A DNA stretch of 64,000 nt from Acidimicrobiales bacterium mtb01 (GCA_004379135.1 NBNI01000006.1:185160-249159); one strand, 5' to 3'. Numbered from the stretch's first letter, positions 1 to 9,853 are shown. A program made the numbers and translations. The notes: generated by a model not told the origin, from the letters alone.

Positions 1-57
1 TAGAGCGTCTGCCTCCGGAGCAGAAGGTCGTAGGTCCGATTCCTACCGTGGGCGCCA
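1..57 (+). tRNA. tRNA-Arg (CCG), 5' part cut off by the window edge
   Basis: A 5-bp anticodon stem (8-12 with 20-24) closes a seven-base loop whose anticodon at 15-17 is CCG, which reads the Arg codon CGG. It is followed by a five-base variable loop, a perfect 5-bp T stem (30-34 with 42-46), the 3' acceptor strand, and an encoded CCA at 55-57. The acceptor 5' strand and most of the D arm lie before base 1. The T loop (35-41) reads TCCGATT, so position 55, almost always U (pseudouridine), is C here. Confidence 0.9.
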
Positions 58-103
58 GTCGGATTCGAGAAAACCGCCCCTGAGCAGGGCGAAGACAGCG
101 GTT

Positions 104-125
104 CGGAAAATCTTCAAGATTTCCG
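104..125. other. Imperfect hairpin between tRNA-Arg and the lipoprotein gene
   Basis: The left arm CGGAAAATCTT can pair with AAGATTTCCG across a one-base centre, with one bulged A. It lies between the tRNA 3' end and the next coding region. It could be a processing or termination signal for the tRNA transcript, or part of the next gene's leader. It has no U tract, so the role is uncertain. Confidence 0.3.
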
Positions 126-213
126 GCAGAAAAGTGCGAGACCGCGGACGGACGTTCCTCTTGTCCGGTGTGAGGCCAACGGGGCCACACACCAACCGAA
201 AGGAACCACCGCC

Positions 214-1005
214 ATGAAGACCACCAAGATCAACAACCTCCGCAAGGCCGCTCTCGCCACTGTCGCGACCGCAGCACTCGTGGCAGGAACCGCCGCCTGC
301 GGCGGAAAGAACGACAGCGCCAGCGAACTGTCGACCGACGAAGTCGTTGTCGCTCTCCTCGATGCCACTCGCAGCGGTGACACCGGAGCCGTCAACGAGA
401 TCCTGGCCAACACCGACCCGAGCGTGATCGCAGAGGTCGCCCCCGAGATCGCCGAGATCGTCGAGGCCCCCGCCGTCGATGCACCGATTGCCGAAGCCCC
501 CGCTGCCGAAGCGGCCGAGGCGCCGGTCGTCGAAGAGGCACCTGCTGCTGAAGCACCGGCCGCCGAAGCACCGGTCGTCGAGGAGACGCCGGCCGAGGAA
601 GCACCGGCGGGTTCGGACAGCAGCACCGCCCCCGGTCGCTTCGGAAGCGGCTCGCTCGCCGGCTCGCTCCCGAACTACTCGCTCGTGCCGACACCCAAGA
701 TCCTCATCTACACGTTCAGCCCGAGCGGCACGAAGATCAACGCCCGCATCCTCGTGGACGCCGTCGGATCCGGAACGCTCGCCGCGATCGACACCGTGAA
801 GATCAGCTACTTCGCCCGCACCGAGTTGGGCATCACTCTCCCGATGAGCAAGACCGGTTCGCTGGTCTCCTCGTCAGGCACCGGCACCGTGTGGGGCGTG
901 GATGGCATGGGCATCAAGAACGGCGACACCGTCACCATCACCGTCACCAACAAGGGCGGCCGCACCACCTCGGTGGTGGCCACGGTCGCGGTGATCGTCC
1001 TCTGA
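214..1005 (+). CDS. Secreted lipoprotein with Ala/Pro/Glu-rich linker, unknown function
   Basis: This 263-residue protein begins with a positively charged n-region, a hydrophobic stretch and a lipobox ending TAAC at Cys29, so it should be lipid-anchored outside the membrane. Residues about 84-132 are built from repeats such as EAPAAEAPA and VVEE, a flexible acidic linker. The last 120 residues (about 143-263) form a predicted beta-rich domain with a Ser/Thr-rich, Ig-like composition. The ATG has a good ribosome binding site (AAAGGA). I do not recognise a named family. A strong hairpin follows the gene. Confidence 0.85.
   Translation: MKTTKINNLRKAALATVATAALVAGTAACGGKNDSASELSTDEVVVALLDATRSGDTGAVNEILANTDPSVIAEVAPEIAEIVEAPAVDAPIAEAPAAEAAEAPVVEEAPAAEAPAAEAPVVEETPAEEAPAGSDSSTAPGRFGSGSLAGSLPNYSLVPTPKILIYTFSPSGTKINARILVDAVGSGTLAAIDTVKISYFARTELGITLPMSKTGSLVSSSGTGTVWGVDGMGIKNGDTVTITVTNKGGRTTSVVATVAVIVL
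463..609 (+). repeat. Degenerate in-frame repeat coding for (E)APAAEAP / VVEE units
   Basis: GC-rich codon-level repeats encode residues about 84-132 of the lipoprotein. The units recur with variations (AEAPAAEA, APVVEE). Such tracts commonly change length by slippage or recombination. They also create a long spurious open frame on the opposite strand. Confidence 0.7.
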
Positions 1006-1039
1006 TCCGACGACACATCACGAATCCTCCCCCAGAGGT

Positions 1040-1069
1040 AATGACGGCCCGGGCAACCGGGCCGTCATT
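1040..1069 (+). terminator. Strong hairpin terminator after the lipoprotein gene
   Basis: A perfect 13-bp inverted repeat (1040-1052 with 1057-1069) with a GCAA tetraloop starts 35 bases after the lipoprotein stop codon. The outermost pairs are AAT/ATT, so a short AT-rich end follows on either strand. It sits between two convergent genes and could stop transcription in both directions. Confidence 0.75.
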
Positions 1070-1111
1070 CGCGTTCTCGGGTGTTTTCTGGTGCGACTTC
1101 GTCACCTATGC

Positions 1112-1142
1112 GGTGACTTTCAGTCACCAGATCCTCAGGAGA
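1112..1142 (-). repeat. 31-base stop-codon-overlapping hairpin element, copy 1
   Basis: On the minus strand this element spans the last codons and TGA stop of the YqeY gene and continues into a hairpin, GGTGACT-GAA-AGTCACC (1112-1128). All 31 bases recur, in the same position relative to the stop codon, at 62092-62122. A further GTCACC at 1101-1106 could pair with the same GGTGAC arm, giving a competing fold in this copy. It is probably a terminator or a dispersed repeat that acts as one. Confidence 0.7.
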
Positions 1143-1611
1143 GGGCGGATTTGACGGTGGAGGCGATGAGGGCGCCATCGACGCCGGCACCCGCGCCCAC
1201 GCGCTCCTTCACCGCCTTGATCACCGCACCCATCGCCTTCGGCCCGCTCTGCCCATTGGCCGCCGCCTTGGCCACTTCCTCGTCCACCACCGCGCGCAAC
1301 TGCGCTTCGTCCATCGCCACCGGCAGGTACTTCTCGATGATCACGATCTCGTTGCGTTCCTTGACGGCCAACTCCGTGCGCCCCGCCTGCTCGTACAACT
1401 CGGCCGACTCGGCGCGCTTCTTCGACTCGGACCGCAACACGCCGATCACCTGATCGTCGGTGAGCGTGACGGCTTCCTTGCCCGCCACTTCGGCGTTCAT
1501 GACCGCCGCCAACATCATGCGAATGGTCGACTTGGCGAGGTCATCACTGGCCTTCATCGCCTCGGTGAGGTCGTGCTGCAAGCGGCTCTTCAACGAATCG
1601 GGCTGGCTCAT
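1135..1611 (-). CDS. GatB/YqeY domain protein
   Basis: The 158-residue product matches the YqeY family in full: an N-terminal helical part (SLKSRLQHDLTEAMK) and the C-terminal helical domain also found at the tail of GatB, which binds tRNA in that context (about residues 95-158, with the motif NGQSGPKAMGAVIK). Stand-alone YqeY proteins have no settled function. The ATG is preceded by CAGAAT six bases upstream, suggesting a leaderless transcript divergent from the gene at 1655. The stop codon lies inside the shared 31-base hairpin element. Confidence 0.9.
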   Translation of the reverse strand: MSQPDSLKSRLQHDLTEAMKASDDLAKSTIRMMLAAVMNAEVAGKEAVTLTDDQVIGVLRSESKKRAESAELYEQAGRTELAVKERNEIVIIEKYLPVAMDEAQLRAVVDEEVAKAAANGQSGPKAMGAVIKAVKERVGAGAGVDGALIASTVKSALS

Positions 1612-1617
1612 GTCCCC

Positions 1618-1623
1618 ATTCTG
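1618..1623 (-). promoter_or_regulatory. Candidate -10 element (CAGAAT) of the YqeY gene
   Basis: On the minus strand CAGAAT stands six bases before the ATG at 1611, the spacing at which the first transcribed base would be the start codon itself. It is back-to-back with the element at 1640-1645. Confidence 0.45.
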
Positions 1624-1639
1624 ACGCTCTTCGCACCGC

Positions 1640-1645
1640 TAGCCT
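1640..1645 (+). promoter_or_regulatory. Candidate -10 element (TAGCCT) for the gene at 1655
   Basis: TAGCCT lies nine bases before the GTG start at 1655, and no purine-rich ribosome binding site is present. This fits a leaderless transcript. Confidence 0.5.
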
Positions 1646-1654
1646 CACTCCCTT

Positions 1655-2269
1655 GTGAATCAGGTCAAGAACCGCCTCGCCGCTCTCTCGCTCCTCGATC
1701 GGGCCGTACGCCTCCTCGATGACGCCACCATCACGGCGCGTTACAACGCCCTCGACGACGAGGCCAAGGACGGTTTCCAGCACGTCCTCGGCGTGAAGGG
1801 TCAGAATCCCGACGACGCCGGCATCGTGGCCGCCGCCCGCACGATGGCCGCCAAGGGACGCATCAACGGCGACCTCGAGCGCATCGCCCTCGTTCTCACC
1901 GACGCCGCTCTGGCCGACTGCATCGAAGCCCTCGGCAACGCCGCCGACGATCCGAGCGAAGGCCAGTTGCGCGACGCCCTGCCCGGCGTGATCGAGAAGC
2001 ACGGTCTGCCCCTCACTCAGGTGATGCTCGCGTCGGTGGTGTGCGGCGAGGCCGTGGCCTCCCCCATCATCATCCGCTTCCTGAAGCACGACGACGCGTG
2101 GAAGTTGCCGCCGGCGCCCACCGTCACCACCGCACCGGTGGTGCTCGAAAAGGAATCGAGCCCCGAGCGCGACGCACTCAAGGCCGAGCGCAAGGCGCGC
2201 AAGGCGGCCGAACAGGAAGCGGCGCGTCGTCGTCGCGAGCAGTCGGCGCAAGCCCGCCGCCGCGGCTGA
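1655..2269 (+). CDS. Conserved hypothetical protein with basic C-terminal tail
   Basis: A 204-residue soluble protein starting at GTG. Residues 1-150 look helical, with no signal peptide or membrane segment. The tail (about 165-204) is rich in Lys, Arg and Ala (KAERKARKAAEQEAARRRRE), typical of nucleic-acid or ribosome contact, though this is only compositional. I do not recognise the family. The stop codon abuts the stop codon of the convergent CMD gene with no spacing. Confidence 0.75.
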   Translation: MNQVKNRLAALSLLDRAVRLLDDATITARYNALDDEAKDGFQHVLGVKGQNPDDAGIVAAARTMAAKGRINGDLERIALVLTDAALADCIEALGNAADDPSEGQLRDALPGVIEKHGLPLTQVMLASVVCGEAVASPIIIRFLKHDDAWKLPPAPTVTTAPVVLEKESSPERDALKAERKARKAAEQEAARRRREQSAQARRRG

Positions 2270-2833
2270 TCAAATCGTCGGCCGCAGCCCCGGCTCGTCG
2301 GGCACGCCCTCGTCGAGCTGCACACCCGTGCTGTTCAAGAACATCGCCACCAGGTGGTAGTTGCCCACCGTGGCGATCACGTCGAGCACCTGCTCGGTCG
2401 AATACGCCTTGGTCAACGCGCTCCAGCTGTGCTCGCTCAGCGATTGGTGCTGATGCAGTTCGTCGGCCGCCAGCATGAGCATTCGGTCGTGCGACGACCA
2501 TCCCTCGTGATCGACACCCGACTTCACGGCTTCGATCTCGGCGTCGCTCAGCCCGCACTCGCGGGCGATGGCCACGTGCTGACCCCACTCGTAGCGCGAA
2601 CGGCAATTCCAGCCAGTGCGCAAGATCAACAACTCGCGATCACGCGGCGACAGAGAATTCTTCGACATCACGTGCGTCGCGAACACCAGCCAGCGCTTGA
2701 GCATGTCGGGGTGATTGCCGAGCACGCCGAAGATATTGAGCGGATCACCACCCGGACCGGTGAGACCCTTGGCGAACAACTCGCCGAGGCGCGGATCGTC
2801 GGCGGTGGTGCGAACCGGAAGCCGCTGGTTCAT
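2270..2833 (-). CDS. Carboxymuconolactone decarboxylase (CMD/AhpD-like) family protein
   Basis: The 187-residue protein carries the CMD core around residues 65-105 (RDRELLILRTGWNCRSRYEW followed by GQH). The family includes decarboxylases and AhpD-type peroxidases, but the peroxidase CxxC is absent: only one Cys (Cys76) is present, so a thiol peroxidase role is unlikely. The ATG overlaps the stop of the upstream ogt gene as ATGA and has GAGG just upstream, so the two are translationally coupled. Substrate unknown. Confidence 0.85.
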   Translation of the reverse strand: MNQRLPVRTTADDPRLGELFAKGLTGPGGDPLNIFGVLGNHPDMLKRWLVFATHVMSKNSLSPRDRELLILRTGWNCRSRYEWGQHVAIARECGLSDAEIEAVKSGVDHEGWSSHDRMLMLAADELHQHQSLSEHSWSALTKAYSTEQVLDVIATVGNYHLVAMFLNSTGVQLDEGVPDEPGLRPTI

Positions 2834-3297
2834 GAGTTCCTCTCGTGGTTCAAGAGCCACACCTTCTTCTCCATTCCGCCGGAGTAACCGGTGAGACTGC
2901 CGTCGGCGCCGATCACGCGGTGACACGGAATCACGATCGGCAGTGGATTTCGTCCGTTGGCCGAGCCCACGGCCCGCGACTTCTTGGCATCGCCCAGTCG
3001 TCGCGCCTCCTCGCCGTACGAGATCGTCTCGCCGTACGCAATGCCCTCGAGCACTCGCCACACATCGCGCTGGAACGGCGTCCCCTCGGGTTCGAGCGGC
3101 AGATCGAACTCGCGGCGCGAGCCGGCGAAGTACTCGGACAACTGGGTGACGGTCCGGTCGAGAATGGGCGAGTCGCCCGGGATCGCCGAGTCGTTCGCCG
3201 CCTCACCGACGAAGCGGATCTCGCGAAGTCCGGTGGGCGAGGCCACCAGCGTGAGGGGTCCGAGCGGGCTCGGAACCGTGCGGCCAGTCAGGGTCAT
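2830..3297 (-). CDS. ogt: Methylated-DNA--protein-cysteine methyltransferase
   Basis: This 155-residue suicide DNA repair enzyme transfers methyl groups from O6-methylguanine (or O4-methylthymine) to its own cysteine. The acceptor motif IPCHRVIG is at about residues 122-129, preceded by the helix-turn-helix region (YGETISYGEEARRLGDAKKSRAVG) with the Arg finger. I chose the ATG at 3297, giving MTLTGRTVPSPLG, because it yields the normal single-domain length; the frame stays open further upstream with no family similarity. It is divergent from the MFS gene at 3374. Confidence 0.93.
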   Translation of the reverse strand: MTLTGRTVPSPLGPLTLVASPTGLREIRFVGEAANDSAIPGDSPILDRTVTQLSEYFAGSRREFDLPLEPEGTPFQRDVWRVLEGIAYGETISYGEEARRLGDAKKSRAVGSANGRNPLPIVIPCHRVIGADGSLTGYSGGMEKKVWLLNHERNS

Positions 3298-3343
3298 GCC
3301 CCATCGTCGCACGGCCCCAAGACTCGCCTGACCCCGGGTTTGG

Positions 3344-3356
3344 TTGTAACTTACAA
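3344..3356. promoter_or_regulatory. Perfect palindrome TTGTAA-C-TTACAA before the MFS gene, candidate operator
   Basis: A 13-base inverted repeat with a one-base centre sits 17 bases before the MFS start codon, in the 76-base divergent gap to ogt. Its low GC content stands out. Palindromes like this often bind TetR- or MarR-type repressors of drug exporters, but no such regulator gene is adjacent here. Confidence 0.5.
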
Positions 3357-3373
3357 ATACCCCTGGGAGGCCC

Positions 3374-4885
3374 ATGAACATCGCGACCGCAACCGGACCC
3401 GGCACCTACACCAAACGCCAGATCACGATCATGTTCGCCGGCATCATGTCGGGCCTGTCGCTCTCGGCGCTCGACGGGACGATCATCAACACGGCCCTGG
3501 CCACCATCGTGGGCGACCTCGGCGGCGTGACCGCCTACGCCTGGGTCGGCACGGCCTACCTCCTCACTTCCACCATCGCCACGCCGCTCTTCGGCAAGTT
3601 GTCCGACCTCTACGGACGGCGCCTGCTGTTCCAGATCGCCATCATCTCGTTCGTGGCGGCCTCGTTGCTCTGCGGCGTCGCGCAGAACATGTGGCAACTG
3701 GTTCTCGCTCGCGGTCTGCAGGGCATCGGCGGCGGCGGTTTGTTCGCCATGGCGTTCACGATCGTGGGCGACATCGTGCCGCCACGCGAACGCGGCCGCT
3801 ACGTCGGCGTGATCACGAGCGTGTTCACCATGGCGAGCGTGGTCGGCCCTCTCATCGGCGGATTCATCGTCGACAACATGTCGTGGCGCTGGATCTTCTT
3901 CATCAACCTGCCCATCGGTACCGCGGCGCTGCTCGTCGTCAACTTCAGCCTCAAACTGCCGTTCACGAAGCGGCCGAGCAAGGTCGACCTGCGTGGTGCG
4001 TTCCTTCTCACCACCTCGGTCACGTCTCTCATCCTCGGAACCAGTTGGTCGGGTGAGGAGTTCGGCTGGTTCAGCGCACCGACGATCGCATTGCTCACCG
4101 GGGCCGTGGTTCTCGGCTTCTCGTTCGTGTGGTGGGAACTCCGTGCCCCCGAGCCCATCATCCCGATGTCGCTCATGAACAACGACGTGATCCGCGCGGT
4201 CATCCCGCTGATGATCTGTGCCGGGGCGATCATGTACGGAGCAAATGCGTTCGTTCCGTTGTACATGCAGGCCGTCACCGGAGTGTCGGCCACCAACTCC
4301 GGACTCCTGCTCACGCCGCTCGCGGTGGCGGTCGCCATCTCGGCCACCTGGGTGGGACGTCGCACGTCGAAGATGGGCTCGTACAAGCCGTGGCCCTTCG
4401 TCGGCGGCATCGTGATGCTCGGCGCGATGATCGTCCTCAGCACTCTGGGCAAGGAGCACCACTTCCTTTACGTCGCGATGATCGGTTCGGCGCTCATGGG
4501 ATTCGGTGTCGGCGGCGTGATGCCCACCGGTTCGCTCGCGGCCCAGAACGCCGTGCCGCAGAGCGAGATCGGTACGGCATCGTCCACGGTTCTCTTCATG
4601 CGCTCGCTCGGCGGTGTGGTGGGCCTCGGTGCTTACGGCGCGGTGTTCAGCGCCCAGATCACCGACAAGATCGACCCGCGACTCGTTCAGCGGCCGCGGG
4701 CCATCGCCGATCTGCCGGAAGAGCAGAAGCTTCAAGCCCTCGAAGTGATGTCGAACGCGATCAGCACCGTGTTCAAGGCCGCCATCCCGGTTGCCGCGCT
4801 GATCGTGATCACCGGCTGGGTGCTTCCGCACAAACCCTTGCGCGGCGGCGAGCCGTCACAGGGCGACAGCGCCGCGATTCACTGA
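3374..4885 (+). CDS. MFS drug/proton antiporter, DHA2 (EmrB/QacA) family
   Basis: A 503-residue integral membrane protein with the 14-helix layout of the DHA2 family. Motif C-like glycines occur in helix 5, and motif A ([10 protein letters not shown]) follows helix 2. An acidic residue in the first helix ([14 protein letters not shown]) is the family's conserved D1 motif. Expected to export drugs or metabolites with proton influx. GGGAGG precedes the ATG. The 3' end overlaps the end of the convergent MFS gene by 30 bases. Confidence 0.92.
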   Translation: MNIATATGPGTYTKRQITIMFAGIMSGLSLSALDGTIINTALATIVGDLGGVTAYAWVGTAYLLTSTIATPLFGKLSDLYGRRLLFQIAIISFVAASLLCGVAQNMWQLVLARGLQGIGGGGLFAMAFTIVGDIVPPRERGRYVGVITSVFTMASVVGPLIGGFIVDNMSWRWIFFINLPIGTAALLVVNFSLKLPFTKRPSKVDLRGAFLLTTSVTSLILGTSWSGEEFGWFSAPTIALLTGAVVLGFSFVWWELRAPEPIIPMSLMNNDVIRAVIPLMICAGAIMYGANAFVPLYMQAVTGVSATNSGLLLTPLAVAVAISATWVGRRTSKMGSYKPWPFVGGIVMLGAMIVLSTLGKEHHFLYVAMIGSALMGFGVGGVMPTGSLAAQNAVPQSEIGTASSTVLFMRSLGGVVGLGAYGAVFSAQITDKIDPRLVQRPRAIADLPEEQKLQALEVMSNAISTVFKAAIPVAALIVITGWVLPHKPLRGGEPSQGDSAAIH

Positions 4886-6037
4886 TCGGTTCCGGTACCA
4901 GATCAGGATCAGCAAGCCGGCGGCAGCGAACACCGCACCACCCACGAAGGTCGACCGCTTGCCGAACACTTCGCCCAGGACTCCGAGTGACAGACCGCCC
5001 ACGGCCGAACCGATTTCGAAGAACGCGGTGAAACTCGCGACCACGGCCACGCGGCGCATGTCGTCCACGCGCTGAACGCTCATCGCGAGCAGCGACGGAT
5101 ACAGGAACGACATCCCGAATCCCATCAAGACGGTTCCGATCCAGATGCCCGCTTCATTCGCCATCACGGCCACCACACCCATGCCGAGGGTGAGGCAGGT
5201 CAGCGCGAACATCACCGTGCGCTTCAAGCCGATGCGTTCGGGCCAGCGCGCGCCAACCAAACGGATGAGCAGACACAAGATGCTGTAGAGCGTGAAGAAC
5301 GCGGCGGATCCACCCAAACCAAGTTGTTTCGCGAATCCGGGCACGAAAGAACTGAAGGCGGTCCACGACACGATGCCGCCGGCGAGGATCATCCCCGGGA
5401 TGACCGCTTCGCGCTGCATCCACGACACCTTGTGCTCGGCGATGGCGGGGCGTTCGCCCACCCAGCGCGGCGCCGAGAGCGACACGACCGCCGCCACGGC
5501 CGCGAAGATCGTCATCAACCAGAACACCGCGTCGAACCGTCCGGCGTCGAGGCCGCGGGCGTTGCTCGCCACGTCACCCATCACCAACTCGCCGATGATC
5601 GGCCCCACCGCCAAACCACCGAACACCGAGAGCGACAGGTAACTCGCGGCCTCGGCACGGCGATTGTCGGGACTCAGTTCCACCACCACCGTGGATGCGC
5701 CGACGAACAGTCCCGCTTCGCCGATCCCCATCACGGCGCGCAACGGCAGCAACTGCCACGCCTCGGTCACGAACAGGTGCCCGAGTCCGGCCACCACGCT
5801 CAGCGCCGAGCCCCACACCATCATCGATCGACGACCGAAGCGGTTGCCGATCCAGGTGATTCCGGGACGTGCGGCGACGGCGGCGACACTGAACGCGACC
5901 GCGGTGGCACCGACCATGGCCTCTCCCGAGCCCATGCCGTTCTCGACGAACACCGGCAGCACCGGAATGAGTACGCCGACGCACACGTAGTACGCCAGTG
6001 TCGCCCCCATCACCAGAAGGAATCGGGGCGTCACCAT
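4856..6037 (-). CDS. MFS transporter, 12-helix
   Basis: About 393 residues with twelve predicted membrane helices and an MFS motif A after helix 2 (GNRFGRRSM). Substrate not predictable. The start is uncertain: ATG at 6037 (MVTPRF) is taken here, but a TTG at 6049 would overlap the acyl-CoA dehydrogenase stop as TTGA and sits 11 bases after AAGGAG, adding four residues. Either way it follows the acyl-CoA dehydrogenase as the second gene of a unit. It overlaps the convergent MFS gene by 30 bases. Confidence 0.9.
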   Translation of the reverse strand: MVTPRFLLVMGATLAYYVCVGVLIPVLPVFVENGMGSGEAMVGATAVAFSVAAVAARPGITWIGNRFGRRSMMVWGSALSVVAGLGHLFVTEAWQLLPLRAVMGIGEAGLFVGASTVVVELSPDNRRAEAASYLSLSVFGGLAVGPIIGELVMGDVASNARGLDAGRFDAVFWLMTIFAAVAAVVSLSAPRWVGERPAIAEHKVSWMQREAVIPGMILAGGIVSWTAFSSFVPGFAKQLGLGGSAAFFTLYSILCLLIRLVGARWPERIGLKRTVMFALTCLTLGMGVVAVMANEAGIWIGTVLMGFGMSFLYPSLLAMSVQRVDDMRRVAVVASFTAFFEIGSAVGGLSLGVLGEVFGKRSTFVGGAVFAAAGLLILIWYRNRSVNRGAVAL

Positions 6038-6045
6038 GCGGTTGG

Positions 6046-7281
6046 TCAACCTGCGGACGGCTCCTTCGGAAGACCGAGCACGCGCTCGCCCACGATGTTG
6101 CGCTGGATCTGGCTCGTGCCGCCCCAGATGGTTTCCGAGCGGCTGAAGAAGAACGACGACATCATCGGACTCACCGGGTAGCCGGGACGGCGCTTCTCGC
6201 GCGCGACACCGGGCCACGACGCGCCGGTCGGACCCGCATCGACGAGCATCGACTGCGCACCGAACACGTCGAGCGCGAGTTCCATGGCCGCCTTGTGCAT
6301 CTCCGACCAATACATCTTGTTGGTGGCGCCGAGAGCGGCCACACCGAGGTCCTTGCTGCCGTTGAGCGTGGCGGTGAGCGAACGCAGGCCGTTGATCCGG
6401 AGGATCTGGATCTTCGTGTAGTACTGCATGAGGCGCTGGCGGATGTCGTCGCGCTCGATCGCACCGTTCTCGGTGGCCGCGCGTACGAGCATCTTGTATT
6501 CCTCTTCGAAACGGCGATAGCCGGTGGTGGCGCTCATGCCACGCTCGAACGCCAATGTCGAGTTGGCCACCTTCCAACCGTTGTTGATCCCGCCCACCAC
6601 GTTGTCCTTGGGGCAGCGGGCGTTGGTGAAGAACACCTCGCAGAACTCGGCGGTGCCATCGGGCTGGACGATGCCGCGGACCTCGACACCCTCTTGGCGC
6701 ATCGGCACAAGGAGGTACGAGATGCCCTTGTGCTTGGGCGCCTCGGCATCGGTGCGCGTCAGCAAGAAGCAGTAGTCGGCATGGTGACCGCCGGTGGTCC
6801 ACACCTTCTGGCCGTTGATGATCCACTCGTCACCATCGAGGATCGCCGACGTCTTGAGCGACGCGAGGTCGGAACCCGAGTTGGGTTCGGAGAAGCCCTG
6901 GCACCAACGCGTCTTGCCGGACAGGATGTTGGGAAGGAATTCCTTCTTCTGCTCCTCGGTTCCCCACTGCAGCAAGGTCGGGCCCACGAGCGTGTCGCCG
7001 AAGAAGTCGGCCCGCAGCGGTGCCTTCACACGAGCGAACTCTTCGGACAGCACCACGCCTTGCATCGTGCTGAGTCCCTTGCCGCCGTACTCCTTGGGCC
7101 AGGTCGCGCAGATCCAGCCGCCCTCGTACAACTTGCGCGGCCAGTTCTCGTTGAAGTCCTTGCGCGCCTCGGGGCTCAGGTCGAATCCGGGTTCGCCCCA
7201 GCCCTTGGGGAGGTTGGTGACCAGCCACTCGCGGATCTCGGTGCGGAACGCCTCGGCTTCGGGGGAATAGCTCATGTCCAT
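6046..7281 (-). CDS. Acyl-CoA dehydrogenase family protein
   Basis: The 411-residue flavoenzyme covers the full acyl-CoA dehydrogenase fold: helical N-domain, beta middle domain (WCQGFSEPNSGSDLASLKT, FAD and substrate contact) and C-terminal helical domain (FFFSRSETIWGGTSQIQRNIVGERVLGLP). It should oxidise an acyl-CoA and pass electrons to ETF, whose genes occur at 20364-22123. The catalytic acid falls at or near the ETIWGGTS segment. The start at 7281 (MDMSYSPE) has GAGAAT six bases upstream, a weak -10. Substrate chain length is unknown. Confidence 0.93.
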   Translation of the reverse strand: MDMSYSPEAEAFRTEIREWLVTNLPKGWGEPGFDLSPEARKDFNENWPRKLYEGGWICATWPKEYGGKGLSTMQGVVLSEEFARVKAPLRADFFGDTLVGPTLLQWGTEEQKKEFLPNILSGKTRWCQGFSEPNSGSDLASLKTSAILDGDEWIINGQKVWTTGGHHADYCFLLTRTDAEAPKHKGISYLLVPMRQEGVEVRGIVQPDGTAEFCEVFFTNARCPKDNVVGGINNGWKVANSTLAFERGMSATTGYRRFEEEYKMLVRAATENGAIERDDIRQRLMQYYTKIQILRINGLRSLTATLNGSKDLGVAALGATNKMYWSEMHKAAMELALDVFGAQSMLVDAGPTGASWPGVAREKRRPGYPVSPMMSSFFFSRSETIWGGTSQIQRNIVGERVLGLPKEPSAG

Positions 7282-7335
7282 GGAGCCATTCTCACCGCCC
7301 GACCGCCCTCTCTCCGAACCCGCTCGGTGGTTTCC

Positions 7336-7353
7336 GTTCACAGACCATTCACA
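7336..7353 (+). promoter_or_regulatory. PHO-box-like direct repeat upstream of the winged-helix gene
   Basis: GTTCACA (7336-7342) and ATTCACA (7347-7353) are spaced 11 bases start to start, one helical turn apart. They resemble the GTTCACC 11-base units bound by PhoP/RegX3-type regulators in actinobacteria. The site lies about 32 bases upstream of the -10 at 7385, as expected for an activator or a competing regulator. Confidence 0.4.
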
Positions 7354-7384
7354 CCGCCCGAACAGGCCCGTGACCGGGGATTCG

Positions 7385-7390
7385 TACCGT
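7385..7390 (+). promoter_or_regulatory. Candidate -10 (TACCGT) of the winged-helix gene
   Basis: TACCGT ends seven bases before the GTG at 7398, and there is no ribosome binding site. This fits a leaderless transcript. Confidence 0.5.
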
Positions 7391-7397
7391 CCCGACC

Positions 7398-7670
7398 GTG
7401 AACGGTGTGGCAGCAGTTCCCTCGGGTCCTCTCGGGCCCCACGACCTGGCGGTGCTTCGCGTCCTCGTCGACAACCGGGGTCGGGTGATCGGAAGGTCGG
7501 AACTCGCGCGTCGGGCCGGCCTCACCGAACTCAACCACCGTCGATGCGACTCGATTCTGGTGACTCTGCGACGCAGTCTCGGCGCGACGGCCATTCGCAC
7601 CGTGCGCGGCCGCGGATGGATGCTCGATCCCGACACGATCGCCGTGGCCATCGCCCTCCTGACGCACTGA
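7398..7670 (+). CDS. Stand-alone OmpR/PhoB-type winged-helix DNA-binding protein
   Basis: The 90-residue product is only the DNA-binding (Trans_reg_C) domain. It has an alpha-loop-alpha region (LAVLRVLVDNRGRVIGRSELARRAGL), a recognition helix (NHRRCDSILVTLRRSL) and a wing ending in IRTVRGRGWML. There is no receiver domain, so it is not an ordinary response regulator. It directly precedes amt-glnK. Actinobacterial GlnR, the nitrogen regulator, belongs to the same OmpR class, and GlnR-like boxes flank both amt genes. A role in nitrogen control is therefore plausible but inferred from context. Confidence 0.8.
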   Translation: MNGVAAVPSGPLGPHDLAVLRVLVDNRGRVIGRSELARRAGLTELNHRRCDSILVTLRRSLGATAIRTVRGRGWMLDPDTIAVAIALLTH

Positions 7671-7696
7671 AATCGACCGTGGCGACGCACGAACTG

Positions 7697-7734
7697 CTCA
7701 CGAACTCGAAACAATCCTGAGCCGATCGGGAAAC
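7697..7734 (+). promoter_or_regulatory. GlnR-box-like tandem site before amt 1
   Basis: The pattern is CTCAC-n6-GAAAC-n6-GAGCC-n6-GAAAC, with the exact 5-6-5-6-5-6-5 spacing of the Streptomyces GlnR box (gTnAc-n6-GaAAc, twice). Both b-type halves are perfect; the a-type halves match only partly. An exact 8-base direct repeat, CACGAACT, also recurs 11 bases apart at 7688 and 7699. The 3' part overlaps a 7-bp hairpin (7724-7742). Confidence 0.5.
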
Positions 7735-7831
7735 ACCCGATCCCTACCTTCCTCCTCCAGAGACGCCAGCGCCGCCGCCTCTGACCCGTGCCCCGACTCG
7801 CCTCGTCGAGTCACCCGAAAGAGGAGGATCA

Positions 7832-9732
<1,901 letters not shown>

Positions 9733-9749
9733 CCCGCCCGAGCACCAGA

Positions 9750-9765
9750 ACTGGCGGCTGCCAGT
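9750..9765. other. Short hairpin after glnK 1
   Basis: ACTGGC-GGCT-GCCAGT forms a 6-bp stem 18 bases after the glnK stop. There is no U tract. It could be a weak terminator or an RNA-stabilising end between the two amt-glnK units. Confidence 0.35.
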
Positions 9766-9796
9766 ACGGAGGGTTCCTCTCCGGTAGGGGCACGTT

Positions 9797-9827
9797 CCCG
9801 GATCCTTGGTCCACCCAGGGGTCCGGG
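9797..9827. other. Hairpin in the amt 2 leader region
   Basis: CCCGGA (9797-9802) pairs with TCCGGG (9822-9827) around a 19-base loop. It lies between glnK 1 and the GlnR-like box of amt 2; function unknown. Confidence 0.3.
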
Positions 9828-9853
9828 AGCACCCTGATTCCTTTTCGCATCTC

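Noticed and set aside
1..57. A tRNA-linked integration site for a genomic island.
   Set aside because: No integrase or duplicated tRNA 3' end was found. The following genes are ordinary chromosomal genes.
463..609. Short repeats that might suggest a CRISPR array or a minisatellite.
   Set aside because: They are imperfect, in frame, and encode the Ala/Pro/Glu linker of a lipoprotein; there are no unique spacers.
2270..2833. The CMD protein as an AhpD alkylhydroperoxidase.
   Set aside because: The catalytic CxxC is missing; only one cysteine is present.
3203..4831. A 542-codon open frame on the minus strand opposite the DHA2 transporter gene.
   Set aside because: It is rich in His, Arg, Asp and Glu with no family similarity, a typical shadow of high-GC coding DNA. 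The plus-strand frame encodes an obvious transporter.
4856..6826. An apparent fusion of an Arg-rich N-terminal part with the minus-strand MFS transporter.
   Set aside because: The upstream segment is an out-of-frame reading of the acyl-CoA dehydrogenase gene. That gene is intact in its own frame, so there is neither fusion nor frameshift.
7724..7742. The hairpin GATCGGG-aaaca-CCCGATC as a terminator after the winged-helix gene.
   Set aside because: It has no U tract and overlaps the GlnR-like box, so it is noted under that site instead of being called a terminator.
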